Assembly (NCBI GenBank): GCA_002751075.1
Contig: NAOQ01000250.1
Span: forward strand, 1 to 46,337
Direction of reading: 5' to 3'
DNA length: 46,337 bases
From: Ichthyophonus hoferi
Lineage: Eukaryota; Opisthokonta; Ichthyosporea; Ichthyophonida; Ichthyophonidae
In this document: positions 24,947-35,969 of the stretch, piece after piece
Layout: every line of letters starts with the position of its first letter
How positions within the stretch are numbered: position 1 is the stretch's first letter
The notes under the pieces: generated by a model
The model's database searches: none
Told to the model about the DNA's origin: nothing
The model's input: the letters and a program-made list of their open reading frames with translations, nothing else
Translations under genes and position numbers: made by a program

Positions 24947-25150
24947 TCAATGAGAATCATTAAAATATTCAATAAAAACCAAAGACAAAGATAAGATAAA
25001 ATTTTAGCTTTGAAAAGATAAAGTTAAACCAACAATTAATATAAATTAATTATTAGCTTAGTTTTAATTAAATATTGGGTGGGTCTTATTGTTTTTATTT
25101 TTATTTCGTTGTTTTTAGTTTTTATTGAATATTTTAATGATTCTCATTGA
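24947..25150. repeat. perfect 33-bp inverted repeat around a 138-bp spacer (MITE-like hairpin)
   Basis: Arms are 24947-24979 and 25118-25150. The left arm begins tcaatgagaatcattaaaat and the right arm is its exact reverse complement over all 33 bases. The spacer is AT-rich without a frame. The size (~204 bp) and terminal inverted repeats resemble a miniature inverted-repeat transposable element; no clear target-site duplication was identified. Confidence 0.8.
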
Positions 25151-25495
25151 AATTGAAATTTTCTACCAGTCACTTGGGCCTCTCAATCTGCATCAATAAA
25201 ACGTTGGATACAATGTCCAAAGTTTTAGGTGTGAAATGTATCAAGGAGCTCACAAACTGGAGAATTGTTCAACAATTAAACGATTAAATGATATATCATT
25301 TGAAGCTAGTAGGGTGAACCCTTTATTAATTACACACTTTCTCTAAATATAATCACAATTACAGATACACTGGATATTATGCTATTGTAAAATATATAGC
25401 AACGAAACAAAACTTGTTGAAACAGTCAAATATAGGGTAAGTATACCCCGGTATACATCTTAAACCGTAACCATGACAAATGACAATGGCACGTG

Positions 25496-25708
25496 TCAAA
25501 TGGCTAATAATGGATCAAGTGTTGTACAATCCGCTACTACCAGAGCTTCGGCCGATTTACATGTTATCTGGAGGTATCGTGCAGCAACAAGTATAATTTT
25601 TGGTTTTTGATGTAGACCTGAAGTTTTGTTATACTGTTTTTGTGGAAGCGACTGGTCTGACAATTTCTTAATATTCTCAGCAATTGCGCTATGAATTTGA
25701 ACATAGAC
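25496..25708 (-). other. exon-like block on the minus strand, 70 codons
   Basis: A 70-codon open frame containing ENIKKLSDQSLPQKQYNK, then KPKIILVAARYLQITCKSAE and ALVVADCTTLDPLLA, ending in TGA. It coincides with a local GC-rich patch (about 25535-25580), unusual for this region. A donor could lie at GTAGTA after the SAEAL residues. I do not recognise the product. Confidence 0.3.
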
Positions 25709-26231
25709 TTATTTTTTTACGGGGATGTACCATTACATACGTGACTATGCTCTCATTCTTGTGGTTAGCGTAGAATTAGATTGGATCCCAAAATATCCAT
25801 TTCTATTTTAAAACAATAAGATCGCAATTCCATAGTTTGAATTCCGGACAAATCATTATATTAGTTTGTAATCTATATATATATATAAATGATAAAACTT
25901 TAACTACGATAAAAATATCTATTAAGTATCGCGCCGATAATTAAAATAGTCCTATACCCTAAATGGTAGGGTGCTAACAACATACTCAGTTCTATACACA
26001 TATAACACTTATAACATCATCAAAACATACGCCTATACTAGCTTTTAAAACAACAAAAACATAAATAAAAATGAAATGCAAGGATTTGAGAATATATATA
26101 TGTATATATACATATATATATCCTAAATCAAAACTGAAGAAAAAATAAAGCAAGAGATGTATAAAAGAGAGAGAATGCTAACGTATAAGGGGTTTTGTAG
26201 GTTTATAATGGAAATAACAACAGAAACATAC

Positions 26232-26389
26232 TAGGCGAAATCGGTTTGTGAACTGTAATAGTCTATTAAGATTAAATAATACGTACAACCCGTCAAAAGG
26301 AAAACTGGAATATTTACGAGGTAAGGGAGGAAAAGAAAGGAAGAATTCAGCTAGTCTATAAAGGTATCTATTTAACACTATGGTCGTAC
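26232..26389 (-). CDS. internal exon of an unrecognised minus-strand gene, 52 codons
   Basis: It is bounded by a strong acceptor (gaattgcccttacag) and a consensus donor (GTATGTTTCTG), with the frame open throughout. The peptide reads TTIVLNRYLYRLAEFFLS, FPPLPRKYSSFPFDGLYV, LFNLNRLLQFTNRFRL, incoming phase 1 and outgoing phase 0. Its composition and the quality of both splice sites make a real exon likely. No domain is recognised. Confidence 0.45.
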
Positions 26390-26991
26390 CTGTAAGGGCA
26401 ATTCGCACAGTATAGGTCTAAAAAAGGCAATTGAAGTATTTAATGACATAGTGATTACGTTTATTGGCATCTTAGTTAAAATTGTCACTTTCGTATACTC
26501 TCTTTAAATTGTTTGTTTGGCTTTTTTGGACTACGTTGTATCCTTTATTTTCTGTTTAGTTATTGTATAAATATTACTATTTCAATTATAACTCTCTTAC
26601 GTTTTAGTAAGAGTTTTTATGTTTTAATTTTAACTCGAGTATTTTAGCTTTATCTAGTTGATACAACCAACAATCAGTGATTGTTGTTTTCCATTAATTA
26701 TCCCATATTACATCATATCTTAGATGACGCATGTCTTCCTATTATATAATAATCTCAGTTATTTATCCTAACGACTCAAAAAAATTGGTGTTTCCTCGTC
26801 ATACCTTGCGCATGTCACCGGTATTGTTTTTATCTTTTTATTCATTGGGTTTGGTTTATATTATTGTGTTTAATTTTTATTCCTTTATTTTATCCATCAT
26901 CGATTAATTATGGTATATCCCCCTCGGGTAACAAAACGGCATCTGTTTGCATCACATGATATTACTGGCCTGTTTTGTTTAGCAAGCGCCT

Positions 26992-27050
26992 TTTGTGACC
27001 AATGAAACATAAGGAGCCTCCTTTCTTTCCCAATTATCATTGGTCACAAA
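26992..27050. promoter_or_regulatory. inverted pair of CCAAT boxes
   Basis: A perfect 14-bp inverted repeat, tttgtgaccaatga at 26992-27005 and tcattggtcacaaa at 27037-27050, separated by 31 bp. Each arm contains a CCAAT-box core (gaccaat / attggtc). It may be an NF-Y-type bidirectional promoter element or simply a hairpin; no adjacent start is proven. Confidence 0.4.
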
Positions 27051-27638
27051 TAAATAACCAGAGGCATGGCTCGAGGGGCTGACTGTCCTTCAAATACATT
27101 AAAGTATTATTTTCAGAAATTTGATATAACTTAATTTTTTTTAAATTTGAGGTACCTGAGATCTCTTTAATAAACTTAAATGATTATTTAATATGAAAAT
27201 ACCCTAATTGATCATAATAATGTAACACTGGTTATATCCAAGCTGCTTTTCCTGACACTGTTAAACGAATCAGTATAAAGATAAAGTGATCTGAAAAGCG
27301 CTCAAAATCGATACCGATCAATCCACGAGTACAACAAATGTTTTAACATTCTGATGACAAACTCCCGGGAAAAGTGGTCACCGTCGAACATATCTAAACA
27401 AAAAAAAGGCCCGGGTAATATGTTGCCAACGCCGCATGTAATATCTCTCCATTATCTTAAATCAGAAAAATAATGTTAATTAATTTCAGACAATTATTAG
27501 TGTCGTAGTCTGGTAGACGTATGTATAATTTTCTCTGTAAGATTATGATAATATGATTATGGTACTTAATATTAAAAGCGAAGATACGTCATCCTGATAT
27601 ATTTTTTCCAATTCCGAGCAATGAGCCACTAATCTTAC

Positions 27639-27901
27639 TGTAACAGAGATTCGGCTATTTCCGAGGCGGCAGAGACCAATACAATAACCCGGTATTGATC
27701 TACGCAATACAATGACTTTGTATTGTTCCACCAACCAATATCGTTTTACATCCAATATGTCATCAAGCTTGTTTTGGAGCCATGGCCCACTGTTATGGTA
27801 ATGATAATAATATTATTCTGATTAAGAATAAAAAGGGAATCCCTCATACTGCAGTTTATCCTTAGCAATTCCTAGAAGTGCATCCAGATAATCCTCAGGG
27901 C
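27639..27901 (-). CDS. two phase-matched exons of an unrecognised minus-strand gene
   Basis: Exon 27850-27901 (acceptor acactttag, donor GTATGA) reads PEDYLDALLGIAKDKL and ends in phase 2. Exon 27639-27789 (acceptor taccataacag, donor GTAAGA) supplies the missing base and reads HGPWLQNKLDDILDVKRYW, then LVEQYKVIVLRRSIPGY, then CRLGNSRISVT. The in-phase junction makes chance less likely. A possible further exon begins at 27455 after ttctgatttaag and reads IMERYYMRRWQQYYPGLFLF before a stop. The first exon was not found. I do not recognise the family. Nearby blocks at 26232, 25496, 24705, 24217 and 23096 may belong to the same gene. Confidence 0.45.
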
Positions 27902-28113
27902 CTAAAGTGTTCGACTAGCTATAATGATACTACGCGTTTACCCGTGGATGGTTATTGACAAATATCCATATATAATTATAAGATAAAAATATACTGATAT
28001 TATGTTTAATGACATGGTGCCAATAAAACACAACTATATCCAAGAAAAAAAACATATATATATATATTGAAATTTGAATAACTTCTTTGTCGGGTTGATT
28101 TATGACAATTTAA

Positions 28114-28266
28114 GCATATATTGGTTTCTCTATTGATACCGAAACTCTACATGCGTCAGATGAATCTTTCGTTCAAAAACGGGTGCGTAAATTAACAGAT
28201 CCATTTGAATATTATCGTTTATTGGCTAAACATCATGTTATATACGGTTGTAAATATTTTACCTGA
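28114..28266 (+). other. isolated plus-strand open block, 50 codons
   Basis: Reads FSIDTETLHASDESFVQKRV, RKLTDPFEYYRLLAKHHV and a TGA. The RxRxxxDPFEYY pattern slightly recalls the N-terminal region of Harbinger-like transposases, but this is only an impression. There is no ATG and no neighbouring piece, so it may be a gene or transposon relic. Confidence 0.2.
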
Positions 28267-28329
28267 TCAGATCTTGCGGTTGCCTTAATACACTAGCTAT
28301 ACAATTGGCTGATTAAACAAGTATTTGAC

Positions 28330-28337
28330 TATATAAG
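28330..28337 (+). promoter_or_regulatory. TATA box of the PLAC8 gene
   Basis: TATATAAG lies 76 bases before the PLAC8 start codon, a normal spacing for a TATA box plus a ~45-base leader. Confidence 0.55.
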
Positions 28338-28405
28338 TCGTACACTTCATAATAACACGTCAATCACTTGCAGAAGGTTTCTAACTAGATTTTTGAAATT
28401 GCAAA

Positions 28406-29320
28406 ATGAGTGCTCCAAGTGGTAAGATACTCGCAATTATATGGATATAAATGGTGTGACCAGTTCCAATTTTATATAGTTAGCATACCATACATTCCAC
28501 TTGTTATAAATATGTTCGGGATGTAATTTGTATAGTCAGCCATTAGTTTACGGCAAAGTTATTTCAGTATTGCAAGTAAGTACACATAAAAATACACTCT
28601 TTTCCTGTTTCTAATTTAAGTATATTCTATCCAACAGCCCCTGTTGACACTCAGCCCTCGGGCGCCGATATGGCCAATGCCAAACTTGAAAATAACAAAT
28701 TAATTGGAAGTGCCAATGCTGCCATGTCTGTAGGAATGACAACCAACCTCTTTGGTTGCTTTGCAGATATAGTTGGGTGTTTTCTCTCTTGCTGTGTCCC
28801 TTGCATTCCTGCTGCTGCTACTGGTGCAGCTCTACAAGATAGAGACTGCACTATTTGCGATTGTTTATTTACTCCCAACCCATATCAAACCAGGCAGCAT
28901 ATGCGCGCGAAGTACAACCTTGGGGTAAGTCTTGCATATTATTTATTATTGTAAACTTAATCCTTTGAACATATATATTTGAAAGTCGTACTTCTTTCTA
29001 ATATGCTTTGCTACATATTTTGTTTATTTTTTTTCAGAACACATATTCTCGCTTTGCAGGATAAATCTGGACTTGCAATACAATAGGCCAGTCTTTTAGG
29101 AAATACCCAAAACGTGCTGTACATGATAGTATATATTACTATTTCACTTGGAGCAATTTGTTTTGATATCTAACCTTTCGTTTCCACGCAGTTTGCCGAA
29201 ATTCAAGATACTTTAACCTTTTTCTGCTGCACTTGCTGCTTTATTAGTCAGAATACTAGAGAGTATGCTGCCCTCACCAACGGGGCCCCTGTTTATTTTT
29301 CTGCCCCCAAGGGTCAGTAA
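28406..29320 (+). CDS. PLAC8-family cysteine-rich protein, 3 exons, 143 aa
   Basis: Small PLAC8/DUF614 protein; members include animal placenta-specific 8 proteins and plant fruit-weight/cadmium-resistance proteins, usually membrane-associated. Exons are 28406-28421, 28638-28924 and 29192-29320, all GT-AG with matching phases. Family marks: NLFGCFADIVGCFLSCCVPC (residues 42-61), a cysteine cluster around CTICDC (76-81), RxxY at 95-98, and the second cysteine motif FCCTCCFISQNTREY (112-126) ending in the conserved Q-x-x-RE. The two hydrophobic Cys-rich stretches are those that associate with membranes in relatives. The start MSAPS follows a TATA box by 76 bases, and an AATAAA polyadenylation signal lies at 29430-29435. 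Specific function is unknown. A tttttttcag acceptor at 29038 was not used because it leads to a stop with no donor. Confidence 0.9.
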
Positions 29321-30065
29321 ATGTTGCATTTCTATAAGCATATGTGAAAAAAAATAAGTTATACGGGAGAAACAACATGTGATAACATGCAGGTATCAGA
29401 GTTGCCCGATTGATCAGAGAGTAAATCCAAATAAAATGCACAGGGCATAGCTATGCTGAGGTGCCAAATATTTGTTTGAAAGTATTTTGCTTTTTAAAAA
29501 ATGTATAGTTTTTAGGTGTACAAATTAGTGATCATAAATGTATAGAACGACCTAATGTATATGTTATCTTAGGATTATTTTAAGAATAATATTCAATCGT
29601 TATCTATGCATATGTTGTAACAAACCTCTGTTGGCGTGGATGTTTGTTTGGTATGATTCAATGTTCTTAACTCAAGAAATCAGCTACAACTATAATAATA
29701 ATAAAATAATATCTTTTATTACTCAGTATTTAAAACGTATTAATGTGCGTATGCTTTCTTGTAACTGTACTCTGCATGCTTGTTTGTTAAATAAATGGTC
29801 TTGGATACGTAAAACGCGGACATCTCGTATATTTTCATAGACATGTTTATTAGTCATAAATTTTATAGTTTATTTTTTACATCTAGACCATCAATTAAAT
29901 GCTTTTAGGCTTTTATCCTTCTTGCTTAAAATAATTTGGAGCTATTATTATATATTTCATAAATCGCAATTGATAAAAGATTTATTGTATTTCAAATTTA
30001 CGGTATATGCAATTTCTGTTTTCTTTTTATTCATTTGGATAACAGGCTATTTATTTACAGAGTCA

Positions 30066-30073
30066 ACACACAT

Positions 30074-30107
<34 letters not shown>

Positions 30108-30108
30108 G
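30066..30108. repeat. (CA)n(TA)n microsatellite
   Basis: Run of ca dinucleotides followed by ta dinucleotides. Confidence 0.85.
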
Positions 30109-30467
30109 GATATTGTTGTAACCAAGTTCCTCACCATATATATATTATCCTTTATTATTGTTAGAACTTTACCTGCATTTGGTTCTAGTTAGCTATGAAG
30201 CTTAAACTGCTAGTCTAAAATCTGGTGATAAGTATTTCAAAACATATCAATCTATTCAGAACTTTACCTAGTGCATCAAATATATGAAAAAGGAATATGA
30301 AAAGAACCATAACATGGCGACTACTTAGCTGTAAACTTATGGTTCACTAAATGAAGTAGGTCTTCACGACATTCAGAGGTGAGGCATGGCGCCCAATGTA
30401 AAATTAACAAAAGACAGTTGATCAAACTGTATGATAAATCTTCCTGTCCCTCTAGTCCTGGCTCTAA

Positions 30468-30537
30468 TGTAGGCTATGGCGTGTGCCGGCTGGCGGCTGA
30501 GATGATATGTGGGTATTACCCGGTTGTTTTGTGCATT
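30468..30537 (+). repeat. dispersed repeat B, copy 2
   Basis: Related to 22222-22300, including the exact cccggttgttttgt string. The upstream flank (ggcatggcgcccaatgtaaa near 30384) has the look of a retroelement boundary, but no element could be defined. Confidence 0.55.
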
Positions 30538-30742
30538 TCCTATAGTCTGGAAAAACAGTTGGTTCAATCTATTGGTGTTAAATGTTCATCCAAGATAGTC
30601 GATCAAAATCGAACCAGCCAATGGCAGAGGCCCCGCGATTATATAATAAGCTATTTCAGATTTTATTATATACTTTTTGTTGTTGCCTTATCTTAGTCAT
30701 CTATCTTTTTGCTGAACCCATTTTTAACATTATCACTAATCC

Positions 30743-30860
30743 CATTGGTATAGTACATCCCGCAACTATGTGTATAATGTATAAGAGCTACTCATTGGTA
30801 TAGTACATCCCGCAACTATGTGTATAATGTATAAGAGCTACTCATTGGTTAGTACATCCC
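30743..30860 (+). repeat. 50-bp tandem duplication, about 2.3 copies
   Basis: The unit beginning cattggtatagtacatcccg occurs at 30743 and again, without differences, at 30793. A third, partial and slightly changed copy begins at 30843. Exact identity of the first two copies implies a recent duplication or an assembly artefact. Confidence 0.9.
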
Positions 30861-32726
30861 ATACTTCAACAATAGTATTGTTGAGCAGAGTGAAGGTGAT
30901 AGTAATGCCTATAAAATCACTTATTTCTGTAGTGGATAGCAATATATAAATTAGAAAGGTTTACAAAAGTAGTATTACTAACAATTGAAAATCCTATAAA
31001 TTCAACTATTAACATCAGAATGCCTGACTGTGGAATAAACATTGATTTAAATATGAATTTTCTATTATATATATATCATTGTATTTTTCAAGTGTAGGAA
31101 AGCTCAAAAGATAAATTCCTTGCAGGCTGTATTGATATAACTGCATTATATTAGGTCTTGTATTCTTATACATTACTAGCTAGTTGGTAATTTTGTGTTG
31201 TTTCTATGTCACCAAGTAATGCGAAATTTATATGCAGTTGATCAGCATTGGGCTATGATACTGATCTTGTAATTAGTCTATGTTAAATATAGCTATATAT
31301 ACAACCATGGTAAGGTAACTATAATATTAATTATCTGATTAATTAATGCTCGGCTTTGAAGTAATCCAGATAAAAAAATGCTATTTTGAAAAAGTATGAA
31401 AAGGTTGTCTGCGACATATTGGGGACTCTAAATTCTGTAGTGATATTGAATAAAGGCTATGCAGTTTTAATATGAAATTATCGACTGCAATGGTCGGCTG
31501 CAACCCTGAACGTGGATGAGATAATTACTACCCAAGCTGAAATCGACCGTTTATTTAATAAAAATTATTGTTAGGTATAGTATTCTGGTTATTTATGAAA
31601 CATAAAAAATGCGTGTATCGAAAAATAGGTGTGTTTATAGTTTATAGTTATATATTAACAATGAACAACTGGAGAATAGTCTTAGGTACTGTCAATCAAC
31701 CATTCTAGCTCTTGTGTATCTTAATTTACCAAAAATACCAAATTAACACAAACGGCTACCAATACGTTTACATATACACTATACAAAAAAACATTTGGAG
31801 TGATAGATTATTATTTATTAAATCAAGACAGATAAATCCAATTCTGTTGTGCTCATAAAACTATATATTGACCTCTGTTATCAGGTCGGGGTATGAGAGC
31901 CTAAACCCTTTATATTATCCCAACGTCAATAGAGTACTATTACTATATACATATCACAAGAAATAAACCAATTGTATTATAGAAATCACCGAGTCTTGAA
32001 GAGCACAGAGATATTCTTTAACTTAATTGACCCAGAGCAGATATATATTAGTTAGTAGTTCTCATAAGAGTTTCATTGTAGTAGAAATATCATACATGAA
32101 AATATTTAGGAAAACACAAACAAGAACCATATAGATAACATAGCACTATTTGATCTTCCATTCTAAGGCAAATGCTTCATCGACACTTATTCATACATAT
32201 TGACTCTGGACACATCACCTTCTTGCAGCCTACAAGATATATTGGTAGTTAGTTTACACACATAATTGTTTTTGAACATGCTGGTAAACACTGATTGATT
32301 TAAGAAAAAAGAAAAATTATATTTGCATGATTGAGAAATGATTCTTAGGAGTATAAGCGTGGCAATAATTAGATACTGCAAAAAAGCAAATGCTTTGTAA
32401 TTAAACGTGCACAGAGTCCTGACAAAGCCAGTAGCAACACATCCATAAAAGTATGGATTGATTTACGAGTACAAATATATATAGAGGGGTACAAATAAAA
32501 CATAAATGTATGCGCGTACATTGCTACGAAGTTATATCTGAATGAGAAGGTAAGTATGACCGTGAGAGAAAAAGTAAGTGTAGATATATGTATATACATG
32601 TCTCAATGAGAAGAACAAAAAGAAAAGATATAACTTAAAAACACACGAATGAAATATATCATTTTGATAAAAAACAAAAAACAAAAACAACACAATAACA
32701 GTGAAAAACAAATACCATACCACATA

Positions 32727-34906
32727 TTATTTGTTTCTGCTTTCTCTTTGGATGACTTGCGATTCAAATTTCATCAGTATAGTTGTTCCTTTTTCAACAA
32801 CACTATGTGCTGTTACCCTGGCCGGCTATACAGGTTTAAGCCAAACATTTGTGTTACATGGGTGGTAAACAATCTAAAGTATATACATCTGTGTATATCC
32901 ATAGGTTGATATATAGATACATGGGCATAACATGTAGAAATACACATGTATATCAACAGTGGTAAAAACATCAGCAAGTGGAACAAGTGAGTAAAGTAAG
33001 TATTCCACTGCATATATATCTACACATACATATTACATACCCGTGTGCATGTATGAAAGAGAAAAGTATAGAAAACCTATAAATAATGATATAAATGATT
33101 AGATAAAATAGGTATCAAAGCAAACTAATAAACTAATAGAAAAAATGATAATCTTACAAATTCACAGCCGATCAGAACTGCTTCAACAATTCCAGCCACA
33201 AAGGCGGCACAGTTCAGGCCACTCATTTCCTTGGGTACTGAAATATAGTTGTTTACCAGCATATCTCGGTCTGATATCATATCTATAAAGGCGTGCATGT
33301 TTATGTGTAATGAGACATGTTAGTGTGCGTCTGTGTGTCTATAGCCGTATTTCTTGAAATATACCTGACTATATTACAATATTTAACATGCATACATACA
33401 ACGTATATTTATAAATGACTTGGACAATTGAGATTGTATTTATATATAAGATATTGGATAGTATAAGTGGTCTGAATATATATGAAAGGGATGAAAGGGG
33501 GGGGGGGGTGACGGTGGGAATGACGTACATGTGTGGTCATCGCTCTGTTCCCGCTCTAGCAAATCAGCAGTCTTTCCAAACAGGGTCTTCCACACAGTAG
33601 TCTGGATAAAGTACAGAACACGCAGGAGTTCTGTTTCTCTCTATATCATATGGTGTTAGACAGCCACGTTTTCTATAAACATATATATAAACAGCCACTC
33701 ACATTATAGGACCACTCATATTATCTGGTCGTATTTCAATATATATAACTACAACTACCTTATCAAACAACATAGCTAGCCTTCATACCTTTTGAATCTT
33801 GTCTCTGATGAAAATTAATTCAAGTACTCGAATGCCTACTCTCTGACCAATTTCTGATAATCTGTACCAAACAAAACCAGGTTAGTAAATATCACTTTCA
33901 GAAAACCAAATAGTTTCCTGATAATAAGAATAAATTTTCTAGATGACATGGACCTTTCGCTAAGTTTATATAATACAAGACTGCCATCGGTCCAGGTGTT
34001 GGGCTATTTTCTAGAACCCCAATACTATATTGATTGCGTAGCCATTATATATCACAACAAGATCCTCTTGGGCATCCTTCCTACCTCATCTCCCTTCACA
34101 CACTCTTTTCCCCCACGCCCCCTACCATCAGCAGATGTGGCTTTTTAAAATAAATTGCAGGGTATATGAAACATGGCAATTAGTGACATGTACGCATATG
34201 CATGTATGTGAGGACACGTTGTAGTCTCAATTAGATCTACTTGCTTGTGTATGCAGGTATGTATGTATGTATATGCCCACGCCTGCCAGCATGTATCAAA
34301 GTATATATATATATATATAAACATCTAAACCGGAATTAGAGTAATGAGAGGGTAAAATGAAGTCAGAAAGACAAGCACAACTTTTTTTCCAAGTCAGGAA
34401 TAGACTCGACTCGGTCTTGACAATATTGAATCATTTCGGAAAAAAGGAAGGCAAAGGTGCTGAAGTTGATCTATTCGGCACAGAAAAGTCAGTTGTCAAA
34501 CGTGATAACTTGGGACACTTTCTTTTTCAAGTAATGTTCTAATGGAATCAACTCGGTATTTATCAAGCCCGCCATATTCACTCATTATAATGAGGTTGTT
34601 ACGTAAATGTGCGCAGAGAAGCAAGAGGGACACAAAGGTACGTCCTGAGGAATGAGAAAGGAAGAAAAGGGATTCTAAAAGAAAACAAGAGTGGAGATAG
34701 GTAGTCTACTTCTTTTATTCTTTACACACATTGTGTAAGTGAAAAATAATGTTATTTATAGCGTGTGTTAACTTGGTTACAGGTTCACTAATTGTAATCC
34801 TTTCCGTTACTTGTCAAAGCAAAATACACTTCACTCGTACCTCACCCTTGTTTGCCTTAATGGGCCGGTCAAGAATGTTCAATCTCTGTTTCCTAACATT
34901 CTCCAT
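32727..34906 (-). CDS. TRAPPC5: TRAPPC5 / Trs31 subunit of the TRAPP complex, 6 exons, 187 aa
   Basis: Core subunit of TRAPP, the Rab1/Ypt1 (and Rab11) exchange factor and tether acting in ER-Golgi and endosomal traffic. Exons on the minus strand: 34841-34906, 34382-34470, 33789-33861, 33529-33640, 33158-33282, 32727-32825. All GT-AG introns match in phase. Family marks in order: RLNILDRPIKANKGE (8-22), FAFLFSEMIQYCQDRV (27-42), LSEIGQRVGIRVLEL (53-67), RETELLRVLYFIQTTVWKTL (77-96), FGKTADLLE, then ISVPKEMSGLNCAAFVAGIV (127-146) with the conserved NCAAFVAGIVEAVL, and the end strand RVTAHSVVEKGTTILMKFE. Human TRAPPC5 is 188 aa, so the model is complete. The start MENVRK is the first ATG of the frame, preceded by T-rich/A-rich sequence. 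It is divergently oriented to the ankyrin-RING gene, sharing the ~1-kb upstream region that contains the assembly gap. Confidence 0.96.
33496..33509. repeat. homopolymer G tract
   Basis: About twelve G in a row just outside a TRAPPC5 exon, in the intron after the 33529-33640 exon. Confidence 0.8.
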
Positions 34907-35140
34907 TTTTTTAATGAAATGCCGGCACTGTAAATATAAGGAATATGTCACAAGTAATTAAATCAAATTTAATATTGATTATATAATATAATACAATATT
35001 ATTTCAAGTTAGTAAAAGTTAGGTTGAGACAACCATTATGACTGGATCAATCATTCCATTCGCTTACCATACGAGTCAATAATTTACTTGGCTCGTTTCA
35101 AATGTATCAATCAATACAATCATATCACCATCAATAAATA

Positions 35141-35329
35141 ATGGAATAAATATTATATATAAGGGTTACTTATTTCTTTATAATAAAAATTTATAATAAA
35201 TAAATTGTAGCAAAATATTTATAATATCTCCCAAGCACCGAATTGTGAGTCTGACGGTGCTACCCAGTACCAAACTCAGTTCGACCATGTAGAAGCATTT
35301 TGTGACGTACAACCAAGTTCTAAATTTTA
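35141..35329 (+). repeat. left copy of sequence flanking the assembly gap
   Basis: Nearly the same sequence as 35701-35876, ending at the same string (caaccaagttctaaatttta) directly against the Ns. Differences are extra A/T bases or small repeats, as in uncorrected long-read contig ends. Confidence 0.9.
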
Positions 35330-35700
35330 NNNNNNNNNNNNNNNNNNNNNNNNNNNNNNNNNNNNNNNNNNNNNNNNNNNNNNNNNNNNNNNNNNNNNNN
35401 NNNNNNNNNNNNNNNNNNNNNNNNNNNNNNNNNNNNNNNNNNNNNNNNNNNNNNNNNNNNNNNNNNNNNNNNNNNNNNNNNNNNNNNNNNNNNNNNNNNN
35501 NNNNNNNNNNNNNNNNNNNNNNNNNNNNNNNNNNNNNNNNNNNNNNNNNNNNNNNNNNNNNNNNNNNNNNNNNNNNNNNNNNNNNNNNNNNNNNNNNNNN
35601 NNNNNNNNNNNNNNNNNNNNNNNNNNNNNNNNNNNNNNNNNNNNNNNNNNNNNNNNNNNNNNNNNNNNNNNNNNNNNNNNNNNNNNNNNNNNNNNNNNNN
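35330..35700. other. assembly gap (371 N)
   Basis: Run of N. Flanked by two copies of one sequence, so the gap may be artificial. Confidence 0.99.
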
Positions 35701-35876
35701 ATGAATAATATTATATATAGGTTACTTATTCTTTATATAAAATTTATATAATAATTGTAGCAAATATTTATATATCTCCAAGCACCGAATTGTGAGTCTG
35801 ACGGTGCTACCCAGTACCAAACTCAGTTCGACCATGTAGAAGCATTTTGTGACGTACAACCAAGTTCTAAATTTTA
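35701..35876 (+). repeat. right copy of sequence flanking the assembly gap
   Basis: From about 35789 onward it is identical to the left copy (agcaccgaattgtgagtctg and following). Its AT-rich first part lacks several short A/T insertions seen in the left copy. Confidence 0.9.
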
Positions 35877-35909
35877 CCCAAAATAATTAAACGTCACTGC
35901 TAGACGGCA

Positions 35910-35946
35910 ATTGGTTCTTTTTGGCGCGCAAATAATACTATAAATA
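35910..35946 (+). promoter_or_regulatory. probable promoter of the ankyrin-RING gene: inverted CCAAT, E2F-like site, TATA box
   Basis: Within 40 bases: aattgg (inverted CCAAT) at 35909-35914, tttggcgcgcaaa at 35920-35932, a perfect palindromic E2F/DP consensus (TTTSGCGCSAAA type), and tataaata at 35939-35946. A 5' non-coding exon ending AATAAG|GTAAAG at 36031 would start just downstream. Regulation by E2F (cell-cycle) is inference from the motif. Confidence 0.5.
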
Positions 35947-35969
35947 TTTCTCAACTCTTTATCCTCGGA

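Larger units (their letters stand above)
29321..32726. other. gene-poor interval between PLAC8 and TRAPPC5
   Basis: About 3.4 kb. Contains the PLAC8 poly(A) signal, a (CA)n-(TA)n tract (30066-30108), repeat B copy 2 (30468-30537) and a 50-bp tandem duplication (30743 on). A minus-strand piece at 32187-32235 has a good acceptor (atatcttgtag) and a short tail LQEGDVSRVNMYE with stop; it could be a terminal exon but no partner was found. No gene supported. Confidence 0.5.

Noticed and set aside
29029-29062. Strong acceptor (tttttttcag) in the second PLAC8 intron
   Set aside because: The following sequence hits a stop with no usable donor, whereas the acceptor at 29191 leads into the conserved FCCTCC motif.
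33236-33241. TTTCAG inside TRAPPC5 that looks like a splice acceptor
   Set aside because: Sequence on both sides reads continuously as conserved TRAPPC5 (NNYISVPKE), and the true acceptor is at 33283.
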